Source of the DNA: Megalonaias nervosa
Taxonomy: Eukaryota > Mollusca > Bivalvia > Unionida > Unionidae
Assembly: GCA_016617855.1 (NCBI GenBank)
Contig: JAECUM010006816.1
Location: 1 to 64,000, forward strand
DNA: 64,000 bases
Direction: 5' to 3'
Shown here piece by piece: positions 25,738 through 37,808 of the stretch. Each line of letters begins with the position of its first letter. The first letter of the stretch is position 1. Below the pieces are notes generated by a model. That model had not been told where the DNA came from and did not search any database. It saw nothing but the letters and a program-made list of their open reading frames with translations. Position numbers and translations under genes: made by a program.

Positions 25738-27797
25738 AGTAATATTTATGAGCAATTAAATTCTGAAATGCTTTTCACAGTCTCTTTTCAACAAACACTA
25801 GCATCTGATAGTAGACTGTTGTCACAGCCAGATACAAGTTACACCCATATATTAGAGTCAGGGTTTATTCAGTATTCAAAACTTGTCTGTAAAGGCAGGT
25901 GAAGTTTTGTTTCACAGGTTACAGAGAATAGCTATACTGGGCTTTTGATTTCGTATTCACCACATGCTTCTCACATCAGTTGGCTGTCTTTTGATCGCAT
26001 CAAGGGGAGCAACTGATTAATCCAGATATTGTTTTTAAATAGTGAATACACTTAGAGTGATATAGATTTTAAGTCGGTGAAGATTTCAGTTATTTGGTTG
26101 AGTGAAATGAGCACGATACAGTTATTTTGTGTGGAACATAAATTTCAGAGAAAACAGCATGTACATGTAGTTTCCAATTTTGTTTTACAGTGAATATAAG
26201 CATCTTGATAATATAATAATAATAATTGTAATAATAATGATAATGATCTTTGGTCCATAGTGTTTGTTCAAAAAACCAATTTTTAAAAGTTGAACTTGCC
26301 AGTTTTGATTTTTCCATGAGTGGCTGCTAGTGACAGGTTTGACTGTACATACAATCCCTTGCTTAATCCAGTACACTTGAAAGATCGGTTATGTGTGATA
26401 TGATTTATATATGGGAGAAAATGTTCAAATGTTGTTTTGGACAAAAAATATTACATTTCGAGAATTTGTGTTTTGAAGATAACACTCTGTCTTGAACTGA
26501 GTACAGTTTATTTGCGCAAACATCCTAAATATAATATTATTAGCAATATAATGGTGTGAATGCATGATGTCAGGACAGTAGGTAGATACAGTATGTGTAT
26601 TGTGTTGGATTGGGGAAGTTAGCCACATGTTGAAGTAAACACTGTAACGGACCTGGAAATAGTGGCAGGATATGACGTTTGCCTGGAACGGAAAGTTATT
26701 AGCAGTTGACTTCCTTTTTTCATCAAGTGTGAGAATTGTGATTAACATCCTTTACTTGAATCAGAATATGATGGAAATGTTAATAACAAACAGAAGGAAC
26801 TTGCAGTCTAGATTAATACAGACTACTGCTACTGCCACTACTTCTACAGGTCTTTTACACTATTGTATTGATCACTATGTTAGGTTCTCTAATTGTTCAC
26901 TGCCTGACAACAAGCAAACAGTTTGTGCTGTACTCTAGAGCTCTTTGGTCTAAGACTGATAACTTGGACTTGTGAATAAATGTCTTCAGTCCAACTAGCA
27001 GTCATATCTTACAAGGGATATAAGGAAGGTTAAATACTAATTTATCAGCTTCACTTGCAGTGTGAATAGGTCCATTTTCCTGTATTTTTTTGGGAACTGT
27101 TCAATATCAGTAACTTGTTGGTTGTGAACTGAAGTACAAATATTCTGATTACAGACTGCAATTCTGCCATGCAGAGTATATCGTATATACTCATCTAAAG
27201 GTTAGGTTATTGCAGTTTGTTAAAAATAAGCAGTTTGCTAATAATAATCTGTACAAGAAACAACAAAAATCTTGAATTGATGTTTGCAGTTGGACTAAGA
27301 GAGTATGTATAGTAGTGCACTGCTTTCAGGCCCTGTGGACCAGCATTATAAATTTCATGAAAAGCAAGAGTAGGGTGGGATTTTTATCCTTATGTGGGGA
27401 AAAACCTCATGTAAAAGTTAAATTTTTATAACACTGGGATTTGGGCTTCTCATAAAGAATGGATTTGTCATGAGTGTGTCGCAGTAAAACTGAATATGGG
27501 GATAGGTCATATTTGGTTACAATCCTATAGGACCAGTAAACTGAATACATGTATGGAATACAGTAACTTGAACTAATTGCCTCCTACTTGACTACCCTTT
27601 TGACAGTGTAAAGGGTATAAAAGTAATTAAAACGGAAGATATGCCACACAGTACACTACTTTGGTATGAATAAGGTGGCCATTCATGTTGGAACATAAAA
27701 TAAAATGGTTACTGCTACTTGAATCACACATTTTCATGTATAGATGTTTTTATAAAATTCAACAGCACACAACTTTACCATTGGTCTTGCATACATG

Positions 27798-28020
27798 TAC
27801 CATATACAATAACTTTACAAGTTGGGTCCAACTGCAGACACCATAAACCCTGATCTGCCATTGCATAATGTACTGGCCGATAAAGGTCTGTATTGTTTCT
27901 TTTATTGAGTAATCCTAGCAAGCTGCATAGAATCAGATCTGCAAGTACATTATGCAAAAGCTGATCAGGGTCTATCCTTTTGCGGTTGCGTGTAACTTGT
28001 TATCAGATAGATACGATATG
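27798..28020 (+). mobile_element. MITE-like fold-back element (family M), diverged
   Basis: Has GGGTCCAACTGCAGACACCA near the left end, CTGATCTGCCATTGCATAAT, and CTTTTGCGGTTGCG near the right end, matching the order of blocks in the other copies. Confidence 0.6.
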
Positions 28021-28067
28021 TAAAAAGATGGATATTTTAACCACACCTTTAACTCTGTTATTAGGTC

Positions 28068-28312
28068 TTAGTTCAGTTTCACTAAGTCTTATTTTATGGG
28101 ACACTAGACTTCATTGTGATGAGAAGTTCTTATTTAATGGGACACCAAAGTGCAGCTTGACTAGAAGTTCTTATTTCATGGGACACCAAGAGTTCAGTTT
28201 GACTAGAAGTTCTTATTTTATGGGGCAGCAGAGTTCAGTTTGACTGGAAGTTCTTATTTCATGGGACACCAGAGTTCAGTTAGAACTGAAGTTCTTATTT
28301 TATAGGACAGCA
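28068..28312 (+). repeat. ~47-bp minisatellite, five units
   Basis: Units contain AGTTCTTATTTCATGGGACA followed by CCAGAGTTCAGTTTGACT with point differences. Confidence 0.9.
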
Positions 28313-29619
28313 ATGCTCCATGCATGTGTCTGAGCTTTTTGGTATTTTGCCAGTTCTCTTAACTTGTATATTAGGTACTATCAGAAAATGATCTGATAAC
28401 AGGCTATGAGTCTTCCAGCTTGATGACCCCATAATCTATCTGTTAACATATTGCTCATGAACTTGATAGAAGATACTTTGATACACTTTTTCTAGGTCAC
28501 TTGAACTTAAATCCGAAGTTAATCATTTATCAGTATTTTCTAAGGGTCTCTTGTGTTGTGGCCCAAAGGTTTTGAAAACATTCTATGATTCAACTCAGCA
28601 AATTGTGACATCTGATTGGCTTGTGTCACTAACCATGAATCAGACTGTTTTTTGTAAATATTTTAGGGTTTTGTACATGGTTAGCCATTTGCAAACCTTT
28701 AATGGAACGTGACATCAGTACCAGCAGGTGCAGAAAAGTGCTCAAGTTGTTTGTACTTTGCTATTTTTAGCTCCAAAAGAGGCCTGGTATAACAGAGTGG
28801 CCATTTAAGGGGACGTGGGCTGGAACTTTCTGGGGATCAGGAAATTTTTGTTTTAATCACATAATTTTTATCTTCAGCTAAAGTGATGGAGAGTACCTGA
28901 TATTACGTTGTTTGTTCCTAAAATTCATAGGTAGATCAATTTTTTTAAAACGTTTTTTTGGGGGGGGGGGCACTAGAAATGCTTTCACAAAGGAATCCCA
29001 GGCCCTTGGGAAAGTAATCAATGGAATATAACAGGAAAATATATTTACTATTTTAAAAAATGTACTCCAGAGAATATGTGCAGTGGAAGATCCATTGTCT
29101 GCTATCAGGTCATTTTCTGATAGTGCTTAATATACAAAGTCAGATGCAACTGCAAAAAGAATAGACCCAGATCAGCTTTTGCATAATGCATTTGCTTGGT
29201 GTGACTTCAGTGGAATATTGGTACTTAGTTGCCTTGGGATCAGACCCAGGAACATATTTCTGTACAATCTGACTAGCGATAGTTTTAGGGTGGCAATTAT
29301 CCAGCGGCATTTTGAAAAGTAAATAAACCCTGCTGAAGTGATAAAGTATTTAGCATATACAATATTAATAAGAAGTTGTTGAATATAAGATTCACAATTT
29401 GCGACCCTTCTCTTCCCACTGTCCATCACCTTTATGCTGTTGCACAGTGGCAGGATTTCCAAATGGGCCAAGGGGTAGAAAAAACCTAAATACATCACTG
29501 CTCTGATCAGACCCAGTATCAATTTGATTCAAATGTCTGAAAGCCAGGGATAAAGAAATAAATGTTTAGCCCCTGGTAACAGAAGTGCTTAAACATGAAG
29601 GTTCAAAGTTTTTTTTTTA
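28313..29619. other. Intron 2: no gene seen
   Basis: AT-rich DNA with a G9 homopolymer near 28962 and one end of a family M element at about 29120-29195 (GATCAGCTTTTGCATAATGC). Confidence 0.55.
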
Positions 29620-29810
29620 CAAGTTGTTGTTGTTGTGGATTTTAAAGCCATTTTTCAGCACATGATAGGCTGTTGATTGTGGCCATTATAAATGGTGGAG
29701 GAACAATACTCACATTGACCAAGCCCAAGACTTCAATCCATGTGGACAGAGGTGACATGGCAGTGACTGGTTAAAAGGCAAGTACTTTAGAGCACTCCAC
29801 CATCCAGGGC
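29620..29810 (-). mobile_element. SINE family A, decayed
   Basis: Reverse-oriented relative of 1-240: GTTGTTGTTGT at the tail end, CCATTTTTCAGCACATGATA, ATAAATGGTGGAGGA, then a degraded tRNA-like head. Confidence 0.65.
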
Positions 29811-29867
29811 CATATATATTTTCCAAAAATATGGCAGATATTTGGACATGTGGGACATTTATGATTC

Positions 29868-30050
29868 TTGCAAATGATTGGACACCCAAGACCCATGTTT
29901 TGGACACACAAGACCATTTATGATTCTTACCAGTGTTTGGGCACACAAGACCCCTTTATTGGACACACAAGACCATTTATGATTCTTACCAGTGTTTGGA
30001 CACAACAAGACCCATTTATTGTACACAAGACCATTTTGATTCTGACAAAT
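29868..30050 (+). repeat. ~62-bp minisatellite with a nested shorter repeat
   Basis: Nearly three units built from GACACACAAGACCATTTATG and TTCTTACCAGTGTTTGG. Confidence 0.85.
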
Positions 30051-30692
30051 GCTGCATGCATATTAAATACCTTCAGAAGAGTTTCTTAAAACAAACAAGA
30101 AATGCTCAGGAAGCATTTGCAGTTCTGAGGTTAAATATCGATGCATATATATGAATTCCAAGGAGTTAACAGCACATCAGTACAACCCAGGCTGTATAGT
30201 GCCAAATATGTTTAGGCACCCAAGAAAAGGCATACAAAATTAAAGCCAGAAAATGGTAAAATCCTTTAAAAAAAACCAAAGTCCGAGTTTAGATACAAGT
30301 CATAACTCGTGCAGTTTTAACTCATAACACATTTAAGACCCCATCGTGAACATGATCATGTGATGCGCCCCAGGTCAAAAAGGTTGCCTCTGTTATAGTT
30401 AAATCTTAGGCAGCATAGCACATCGGGCCAATTTTATATCACCGAGCCTGCAGGGAGGGTATGACTGATGTTAACAAAACTGAACATCAAAACCTAATAA
30501 AACCAACCTAATCATACAGGAATGTACAAAGGTAATCATTGTTCCAGAGTATGTTGAATATTTTTAGTTCATTTAATAAATTTTGTTTAGTCCTTCAGAA
30601 TATTCATTGACCGTGTGATAAAAATGTTAAATTCTCAGTACTGATGCTTTTTCACCCCATGCTTTTTATACCGTCTTAACTCTTGCTCTATT

Positions 30693-31010
30693 GCTCTGTT
30701 AGCCTAAGTGGTTAGAGCATCAGACTGGATGGAGGAGGTCATGGGTTTGAACCCGGCTGAGTCATACCAAAGACTAATAAAAATGGTACTAGCAGCTACT
30801 TTGCTTGGCACTCACCATTAAGAGATTAGTGTTAGGACTGGTTGGCATGGTGTCAGGATAATGTGATTGGGTGGGACATGATGCTACATGTCTGCAGCAT
30901 GATGCCCCAGTGCTAGTCATAACTATAAACTGCCACACTGCAGACATCATAGTGATATGACTGAAATTGTTAAAACTATGTTTAAATAAAGCAATGTTAA
31001 AAATCCAAAT
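30693..31010 (+). mobile_element. SINE family B, full-length
   Basis: tRNA-like head with an A-box-like TAGCCTAAGTGG and a B-box GGTTTGAACCC, then the family body (CATACCAAAGACTAATAAAA, GTGTCAGGATAATGTGATTG, GATATGACTGAAATTGTTAA) and the tail GTTAAAAATCCAAATCATG. Confidence 0.85.
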
Positions 31011-32144
31011 CATGTCCACACCCACAAACACAACTTCTGCTTTACTAATGGAGATTTTTATTGAATAATTTTTACCTCAATAAAGAAGGAACACTTTTTA
31101 ATTTATTATACAGCATAAAAAAAAATTGTGTGCAGCATTGAACTTGACTTAGCAGTTGAAAGGATATTATTGTTTGTCAGTTACTATAAATAAAGAATTT
31201 ACAACAGTGGTAGCAACTTCAGCCACTTCTATCAATTTTAAAAAGACCCGTAAAAAACGTTTAATGTAAAATTTGTCTATAGCAAAGTAGTTTTCTGAAG
31301 ATATGTGGACTAAATAATATTTGAAATAAAATATTTAGGCCAAGAATAGTATTTTTAAGTGAGAGTAACGTTTGAATTAATGAATTTGTACTTTCGTATT
31401 CCAATACAATTAGCATTTCATCACATGATCACTCATATGATAGGTTTGTTCTTACAAATGAAATTTAGAGTCACTATCTTTGACACACATTCTGAATTAT
31501 TTTCCTAGAAAATGCCCAGGATGCTTTGATTAGATGTTGCAGGTAGTTTGGTTTAGTGTAGATTTTCCAAAAATTGTTCTAGTCATTGATATAACACTTA
31601 AAGTTCGATGTTGTGTACAAGTTTGGCTACAGCTCATGAATTATGTTTAAGTGATTGCAATAAATATTCAATAAAACCTTTCTTGAAAGACTGCTGCAAT
31701 GAGAGACCACCAGTTTTGAGAGACCAGGTCTTTAAAGCACATATTTATTGATTAAATAGTATAATGGCCTGTCATGGAAGCACCTGTCTTGAGGGATCAC
31801 ATTATTTTGACAAAAGTGATTTCGCTAGACAGATTCTGCTATAGGATATAACTTGTACATATCATTTTATTCCTTCAGAGGTATGCTATTGTGTTAGTAC
31901 ATTTGTAGGTACAAAGATCTTAGCAGAGAGCCTAGTAGCTCCAGAAAAATCACTGATATTGGACTTGTTCATGCTGTTACTGCTGATAAAAGTACTCATA
32001 ATAAAAAAATCACAGGTCCCAGTCTAATGGAGATTTACGATTGATCTGGACCCTTCTTTACATTTCATCTTGCATTAGAATTTACTGCAGCATTAAAGTT
32101 TGTTCCAAAAATTAAGCCTGGCTTTATGCATACAAATTTCAACA
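31011..32144. other. Intron 2: no gene seen
   Basis: AT-rich DNA without a recognisable element. Confidence 0.6.
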
Positions 32145-32292
32145 ATAAATCGAAAATTTTCATTTTCTGAAGAACACACATTTCAGTGGAATTATATTTC
32201 CTGAAGAACTCCACACATTTCTGTTGAATTAAGTTTCATGAAGAACACTCATTTAAATAGAAATTACATTTCATGAAGAACTCTACACGCAA
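32145..32292 (+). repeat. ~47-bp minisatellite, three units
   Basis: Each unit contains TGAAGAACACACATTTCAGT-like sequence followed by GAATTATATTTC. Confidence 0.75.
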
Positions 32293-32699
32293 GCACTGGT
32301 GGATAGGGCCAAAAGAATAGTCAGTACCTGAGAGGTTTTAAGTTTGATACAAGGTGCTTTCACTTGTAAGGCTGCTGTTAGAGTTTTTAAGCATAAAGAG
32401 TCTGAAAAATTGAATGAAATCTGTTGATTTAAAGCTTTTAATGAAAAATAAAAAACCCTAACAAAAGTTTCTGGGAGGATGGCAAGTATAAACCGAATAT
32501 TCTGGTTGTTAGTCATTGTTTACCATACTCTGTTAAGTGTTTATTAAATTACAACAACTGATACAACATATGGTAATATCAGTTCTGAGTTTTTCTGATA
32601 TTTATATTCATTATTGTGGCTACACTGGTTTGAAAAAGAGTTTATACAGTAGCTTGTTGTCTATCATCCACCATCTGTCTTTTATATGCTCCTTCTGAC

Positions 32700-33041
32700 A
32701 CTCACATTCTCATTGTTCCCACTGAGTCATATGGACAGCATTCTTTTGCATACCAGGGCCCAGCTATGTAGAGACAAGGACACTGTGATCTCATTCAAGA
32801 GTGCTCTTAAACTCACCTATTTTGACAACTAGAATGTTCTTAAAGACCTAATAATTTTTACTTCCTTAATTATTATCAGCATGTTTTTATTTTGTAATTT
32901 CATGAGGCTTGTTTTAGTAATCTTGTCTTTGTATATGATTTTATGTGTTATCTAATATTGTAAAGCACTAGATCTTTTAAAGATTAGGCACTCTACTAAG
33001 TCCACATTATTATTATTATTATTATTATTATTATCATCACA
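32700..33041 (+). mobile_element. 3' fragment of a CR1/L2-Jockey-like LINE
   Basis: The segment encodes a decayed version of the C-terminal end seen at 38972-39175 (CATACCAGGGCCCAGCTATG; GATCTCATTCAAGAGTGCTC) and ends with AAAGATTAGGCACTCTACTA and an (ATT)n tail. It is therefore a severely 5'-truncated copy of the family present at 38747-41540, in the opposite orientation. Confidence 0.8.
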
Positions 33042-33050
33042 AGTTACACT

Positions 33051-33895
33051 ACTAGGAGGATTGTCATGAAACTTTTACACACAAATTCATCCCAAGGTCA
33101 AGTTGTCTGAAATGAAAACGGGGCTGCTCATTTATCCAATATGGCCACCACAGTGACAATCCTTAAAATCTTTTCATTCCTTCTATTCTGCTTCTGAATG
33201 GAAGACTTTTTGTGATATCTGTGTGGTCCTAAATGAAAGGGGTTCTACTCATATATCCAGTATGGCCCTCACAGCAACTATCTTGAAAATCTTGTTATTG
33301 CCTTTTCCAAATGGATGGTCGTGCCAGAATAGGGTTGGAACTAAAATTCATCTTAGGATATCTAGTTGGTCTTGCATGTAAAAGGAAAATGGTGCTGATC
33401 TATTGTCTGTTATGGCTACCATGCCAGACATCTTAAAAATCATGTTATTGATACTCCTCTTGAATGGAAAGTCTTCTCATTTTGGTGTTTTCACCAGAAG
33501 ACTCTGTTTGATGTCTATTTGTGCCAAAAGGAAAATGGTGCCATCCAGGCATCCATTATGACCACCTCATCAGCCTTCATGAAAATCTTGTTATTGCTAT
33601 TGCACCTGAAGGGTTGGTCATATCATAAAGACTTCTTGAAAATTTTGTGATTGCTACTATTCCTGAACAGGTCTTATCGAGTTTTTGCCGGAAGACTTCT
33701 TTTGTCAGTCTTGTCTTAAATAAAACTTTTGCTGAACTGATATACAATAAGGCCACCACAGTGACTGTCTTGTTTTGTTGTTCTTCCTCCCAGATGGAAA
33801 GTCATATCAATACTGGGTTTTCACCAGAATTTTGTTTTATGTCTTGTTGGTACTGTATGGAAATGGTGCCAATCTGTCATCCAGTAAGGCCACCA
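33051..33895. repeat. Array of the ~130-bp repeat (copy set 2)
   Basis: About six degenerate units with the same landmarks as 17020-17690 (TGGTCCTAAATGAAA, TATCCAGTATGGCC, GAAAATCTTGTTATTGC, GAATGGATGGTC, GTTTTCACCAGAAGAC). It ends only ~65 bp before exon 3. Confidence 0.75.
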
Positions 33896-33961
33896 TGAAT
33901 TGATTAAATGTACTTTCACAATCAGTTTGCTTATGACATATTTATCTCTTTCTCTTTGCAG

Positions 33962-34038
33962 GGTGGACATATTGATGGCATCAGAATGAAATTCAAAGCT
34001 TTTGGGCAAAATTTTTCATTAGATTTAAAAATTAATAG
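33962..34038 (+). CDS. Host gene exon 3: M12B (ADAM/ADAMTS-type) propeptide segment
   Basis: The acceptor is TCTCTTTGCAG ending at 33961 and the donor G|GTAAGT follows 34038. In phase 0 from exon 2 the exon reads 25 codons plus two bases: GGHIDGIRMKFKAFGQNFSL then DLKIN. The FKAFGQNFSLDLKIN pattern is the hallmark of the reprolysin propeptide (Pep_M12B_propep), which folds before the zinc metalloprotease domain and keeps it inactive. It leaves in phase 2. No next exon was found in the remaining 30 kb, so the catalytic domain (HExxHxxGxxH) is not in the window. ADAMTS versus ADAM cannot be decided. Confidence 0.75.
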
Positions 34039-34149
34039 GTAAGTATAGACAAACAATTTATTGTGAAAAACTTTAATTTTGATTGACATGTAGTTGGTTA
34101 TTTGTTCTCCCTAGATCAGTTAAATGCAAGTTTAAAGGAAAATTAATCC

Positions 34150-34540
34150 GAACATTACTTTAATATCTTAAGAGTGCAAGGGACAGTTTTATGCTGAGAT
34201 TTAATACCGCATCCACATGCTTAATACAAAATTTCATAAAAAATTAAAATACTCAACTGAGGTCAAAAAGGTCCATATCTTTGGATAGCAGTAATAAAAC
34301 AAAGCTTCAAAATATTATACCCTTGACCTAGACCCACATGTCTACTGCTGTGGGGGATGGGGCTAGCTCTTCTTTCCATCTATTAGTATTTCTACACACT
34401 GCAGAGTAACTGTGGGAGATGTACATGCCCCACATCAGTCTCAAGAAGAATACAAGCCTGAAACATCTAATTGACAGATATATCCATATCTTTAATTATT
34501 AAACAATAACAGCTGATAAGTCGCATCAAAACCTTAAGAC
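34150..34540 (+). repeat. Interspersed repeat (family R), intact copy
   Basis: Landmarks: AAGGGACAGTTTTATGCTGA, GAGGTCAAAAAGGTCCATATC, CCCACATGTCTACTGCTGTG, AGCCTGAAACATCTAATTGA, TTATTAAACAATAACAGCTG. The same order of blocks is found split around the LINE at 38620-38746 and 41560-41965. No coding signature or terminal repeats recognised. Confidence 0.75.
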
Positions 34541-34785
34541 TAGCTGAGTCATAATAAAGACTTATAAAAATGGTACAAACATCTGCCGTGTTAGGCGCTC
34601 AGCATTAAAAGGTTAGTGCTAGGAATGGTCAGCCTGGTGTCAGGATAATGTGACTGGGTGGGACATTATGCTACATGTCAGCGGCATGATGCCCCAGTGC
34701 TAGATGTCACTTTTAACTGCCACACTGCAGATATTGTAGCGATATGACTGAAATTTTTTTTAAAGCTACATTAAAAATCCTAATC
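34541..34785 (+). mobile_element. SINE family B, 5'-truncated
   Basis: Starts at GCTGAGTCATAATAAAGACT, lacks the tRNA head, and runs through GTGTCAGGATAATGTGACTG to the tail at about 34785. Confidence 0.85.
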
Positions 34786-34850
34786 AGATGCATGCGCGCG
34801 CGCGCACACACACACACACGCACGCACGCACGCACACACACACGCACACA

Positions 34851-34943
<93 letters not shown>
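34786..34943. repeat. (CG)n-(CA)n microsatellite at the SINE tail
   Basis: GCGCGCGC, then CACACG variants, then a long pure CA run. It grew from the 3' tail of the SINE. Confidence 0.95.
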
Positions 34944-34945
<2 letters not shown>

Positions 34946-34956
34946 TATATGAGTTA

Positions 34957-35266
34957 CTGCTCTGGTGGCCTAAGTGATTACAGCATCTGCAATGGATTTC
35001 TGGGAGTTTGTGGTTTCGAACCCCGGACAAGTCATACCAGAAACTTATAAAAATGGTACTAGCTGCTGCCTCACTTGGTGCTCAGCATTAAGAGGTTAGT
35101 GTTAGGGCTGGTCGGCCTGGTGTCAGGATAATGTGACTAAGTGGGACATGATGCTACAAGTCTATGACATGATGCATGAGTGCTTGACATCACTGTTAAC
35201 TGCCGTACTGCATACATTGTTGCAGTATGACTGGAAAATTGTTAAAGCTAGATTAAAAATCCACTC
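34957..35266 (+). mobile_element. SINE family B, full-length
   Basis: Head GCTCTGGTGGCCTAAGTGAT with B-box GGTTTCGAACCCC, body and tail as in the other copies, ending in a CA tract. Confidence 0.85.
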
Positions 35267-35267
35267 A

Positions 35268-35366
<99 letters not shown>

Positions 35367-35377
35367 CACACACACAG
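35267..35377. repeat. (CA)n microsatellite
   Basis: Long CA run at the tail of the preceding SINE. It creates open frames of Thr-His or Cys-Val repeats on both strands that are not genes. Confidence 0.95.
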
Positions 35378-35473
35378 AGTAGAAGGTTATAAAGGAAAAT
35401 TGTATGCAAAACTAATAATGTAATTACTCTTGTAGAAAAATGACTATTTTGCAGGGAAAAAAGCATTCCATTG

Positions 35474-36361
35474 TGTTACGACCATGTAGTTTAATTACTT
35501 GGGTGTTAAAATTTGAATTCTTTTTACTTCATTTTGCATCATTATATTTTATTATGATGATGATTATGTTCACAGGATCTGATATTTTTGAAAGAAACAT
35601 CATGTTTATTTAGAACATAGTATGACTCGCATAAGCACGATTTTTGCATGCCATAGTTTGTCGATTTGAGTAAACAATACGCGAAAACAATTGGTTATTG
35701 CCAAAGTCATTTCCTGACCCACATGAAACTGCGATTGTTAGATGATGAAATAACCATGCGTTCTACATGCGTGTGCATGAAATGACGTTTTGGTTCGGTT
35801 TTTAAACACTTAGGTCCCTGTGAAATAGTCAGAGTCGTTCTTATACCTTGAGAAGAAGGTATTATTTTTCTTGTGCTGGAAAGAGTTTATTTTTCTTTAC
35901 ATCTGTAGAGCTCGAGATTTGTCTTGTTATAGATGACAGCAATAGGAGTTCATCTACCTTTTAAATAATACTTTATTTTTCCCTGGAGAACTACACAACT
36001 GGTTTAGTACAAAGACATTCATTGAAATTCATTCTAAATTGGAATAGTACAGTACAAATTGTGATTCAACGTGAAATACTGGACATTTGTGTAAAGACTT
36101 CACCTGACGTCGTCATCCTCCATCTTGGAATGTCATCAAGATTCGAACCTGGATTCAGTTAAAATTATTTAGTGATAGGACTTGTATTTTTTCAGTTCTA
36201 GGATAAATGTTTGGATTTTCTTCACAAACCGTAAGTCCTATTTCATATTTTCACCTTTTCACCGTGTTTTCTAGGGAAATAAATTATTTTTGTTAAAACT
36301 TACAAAGCTTGTTGTCTTCACTCCTTTTTTTTGTTACTTTTGAACGAGCCGATACATAACA
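35474..36361 (+). mobile_element. Probable solo LTR (Ty3/Gypsy-like), ~888 bp
   Basis: The unit starts TGTTACGACC and ends CGATACATAACA, so it has 5-bp TGTTA...TAACA ends. Near the 3' side is AATAAATTATTTTTG (polyadenylation-signal-like) followed by a CTTGTTGTCTTCACTCC segment, the layout of R and U5. No second LTR, gag or pol lies nearby, so it would be a solo LTR. The flanking bases ATTG and ATTT match only three of four, so the target-site duplication is imperfect or the ends are slightly misplaced. No homologous copy is available in the window to test it. Confidence 0.5.
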
Positions 36362-37598
36362 ATTTTGTATATTATGAATTGTGACTGATTTCATTGTTTT
36401 CCGAGATTCAAAATTGTGTACACCTCGGATGCTTTTTGTCTTTGTTTACCACTGCATCATCAGGACAGAATCAAAATTCTTTTTCATTGCTGTGAAAGGA
36501 TTTTGGAGTTGCACATTTTATGAGTGAATGACAGAAGACTATGTTTGTTGTCAGTGATAAAGCTGAAAAGATTGTCTTAAGTGTTCTGGCAAACCTTACA
36601 GAACATGTTTATACAGTTCAGTAAATAATGTGCTTTAGAAGTAATTTTAGCCTGGTATAAAAAAAGCAGTTCCTAAGATTTCATTATTGTTCTTGTGGTG
36701 CTAGTACCAGCAGCAATGGTGTGTGGGTGTTTGGGGTGGGTTCAATCACAACAGTCTAGCTAAGTGGGAAGGATGAAGGTTTAATCAACAAACATTAGTT
36801 CATGTTGAAACATTGATATACTGCTGTGTGGGAGCTTGCTAAGCTTACAGAGTGACATATCAATAAATCCAATGATAAATGACTACTGAAATTGACCATG
36901 CATATACACATACTCGTTACAGTTAAACAGAGAATTTTTTTTTCTCCGACTCAATTCATTTTGCTGATTTTTATTGAGTTTACAAAATAATTGTAAATAG
37001 CTTGATAAGGTATAGAACAAGTATTAACAGTGCTAAATTCAGTTCAAGATAGAAAGCATTTTAGCTGCTTGGCTTCTAATAAGTATATATGGTAACACAA
37101 AGCAACTCTTGCAGAAGTCTGTCTCTTGTACAGTTTGATCTGGAGGAGTATCTGGATGATGTTCAAGCTGGTGTTTCTATCAGCATGACTGACCAATTAA
37201 CCCTAATAACTTACCATGCAAATTGAGACCTGCAGAAAGAAATGAAACAAGTGATACTGGTGTACTTCTAATGTGTTGGAGAAAACATGAGAATTTCAGA
37301 TGAAAAACTTTTGTTAACTGCAGCAAACTTTCTGAACTAATTAAAATGTCTCAATCACATGAATGTGAAAATATTTTTCTTGTTGTGAAAACCATAAAAG
37401 ACGAAGCATGTGCCTTTTCCTTCCGTTGATAAAGGTGGAGTAACTCTGATTTTGGCTAGGGGAATCCGTAATGATCTGCTCTTTCAACAACTTACTTTCT
37501 AACTATCAAAAGAATTGTTGATTCTGTACACTGCTTTTAGGAAGTCAGGTTTTTGGTACAAAGTGAAATTGGTAAAAGAAGCAAAGTAACTGGAAATT
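36362..37598. other. No gene seen
   Basis: AT-rich DNA between the LTR and the next MITE. No supported feature. Confidence 0.6.
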
Positions 37599-37808
37599 AC
37601 TGTATATACTTGCTTATAAATCGAGTCAAACTGCAAACAACAAATATTCTGATCTGCCATAGCATAATATGCCTGCAGATCAGAGTCTGTGTTATTTGTC
37701 CTACTGATTACTATTAACAAACTGCACAGTCCCAGATCTGCCATCGCATTATGCATTTGGGTCTGTGCAGTTTGTAGTTGGACTCGTATGCAAATATAGA
37801 CAGTATAT
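37599..37808 (+). mobile_element. MITE-like fold-back element (family M), best copy
   Basis: Left end TGTATATACTTGCTTATAAA and right end with GGACTCGTATGCAAATATAG then ACAGTATA are inverted relatives. Inside are CAAACTGCAAACAACAAA, GATCTGCC...GCATAAT, GCACAGTCCCAGATCTGCC and GTGCAGTTTGTAGTTGGAC. The element is about 210 bp and non-coding. Confidence 0.75.

Larger units (their letters stand above)
23374..27797. other. Intron 2: no gene seen apart from simple repeats
   Basis: Contains (AT)n at 24246-24306 and 25688-25732, an ATA/AAT-rich patch near 26207-26240, and a decayed relative of family M at about 27180-27310. Frames through the AT tracts are artefacts. Confidence 0.55.
13163..33961. 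other. Intron 2 (20.8 kb)
   Basis: Bounded by GTAAGA at 13163 and TTTGCAG ending at 33961. Contents are listed separately: the recursive-splice-like minisatellite, ~130-bp repeat arrays, fold-backs, MITEs, SINEs, a LINE 3' end and microsatellites. No further exon in the correct phase was found by eye. Confidence 0.55.

Noticed and set aside
34713..35466. Open frames of Cys-Val or Thr-His repeats on both strands
   Set aside because: Products of the (CA)n tracts, which contain no stop codons.
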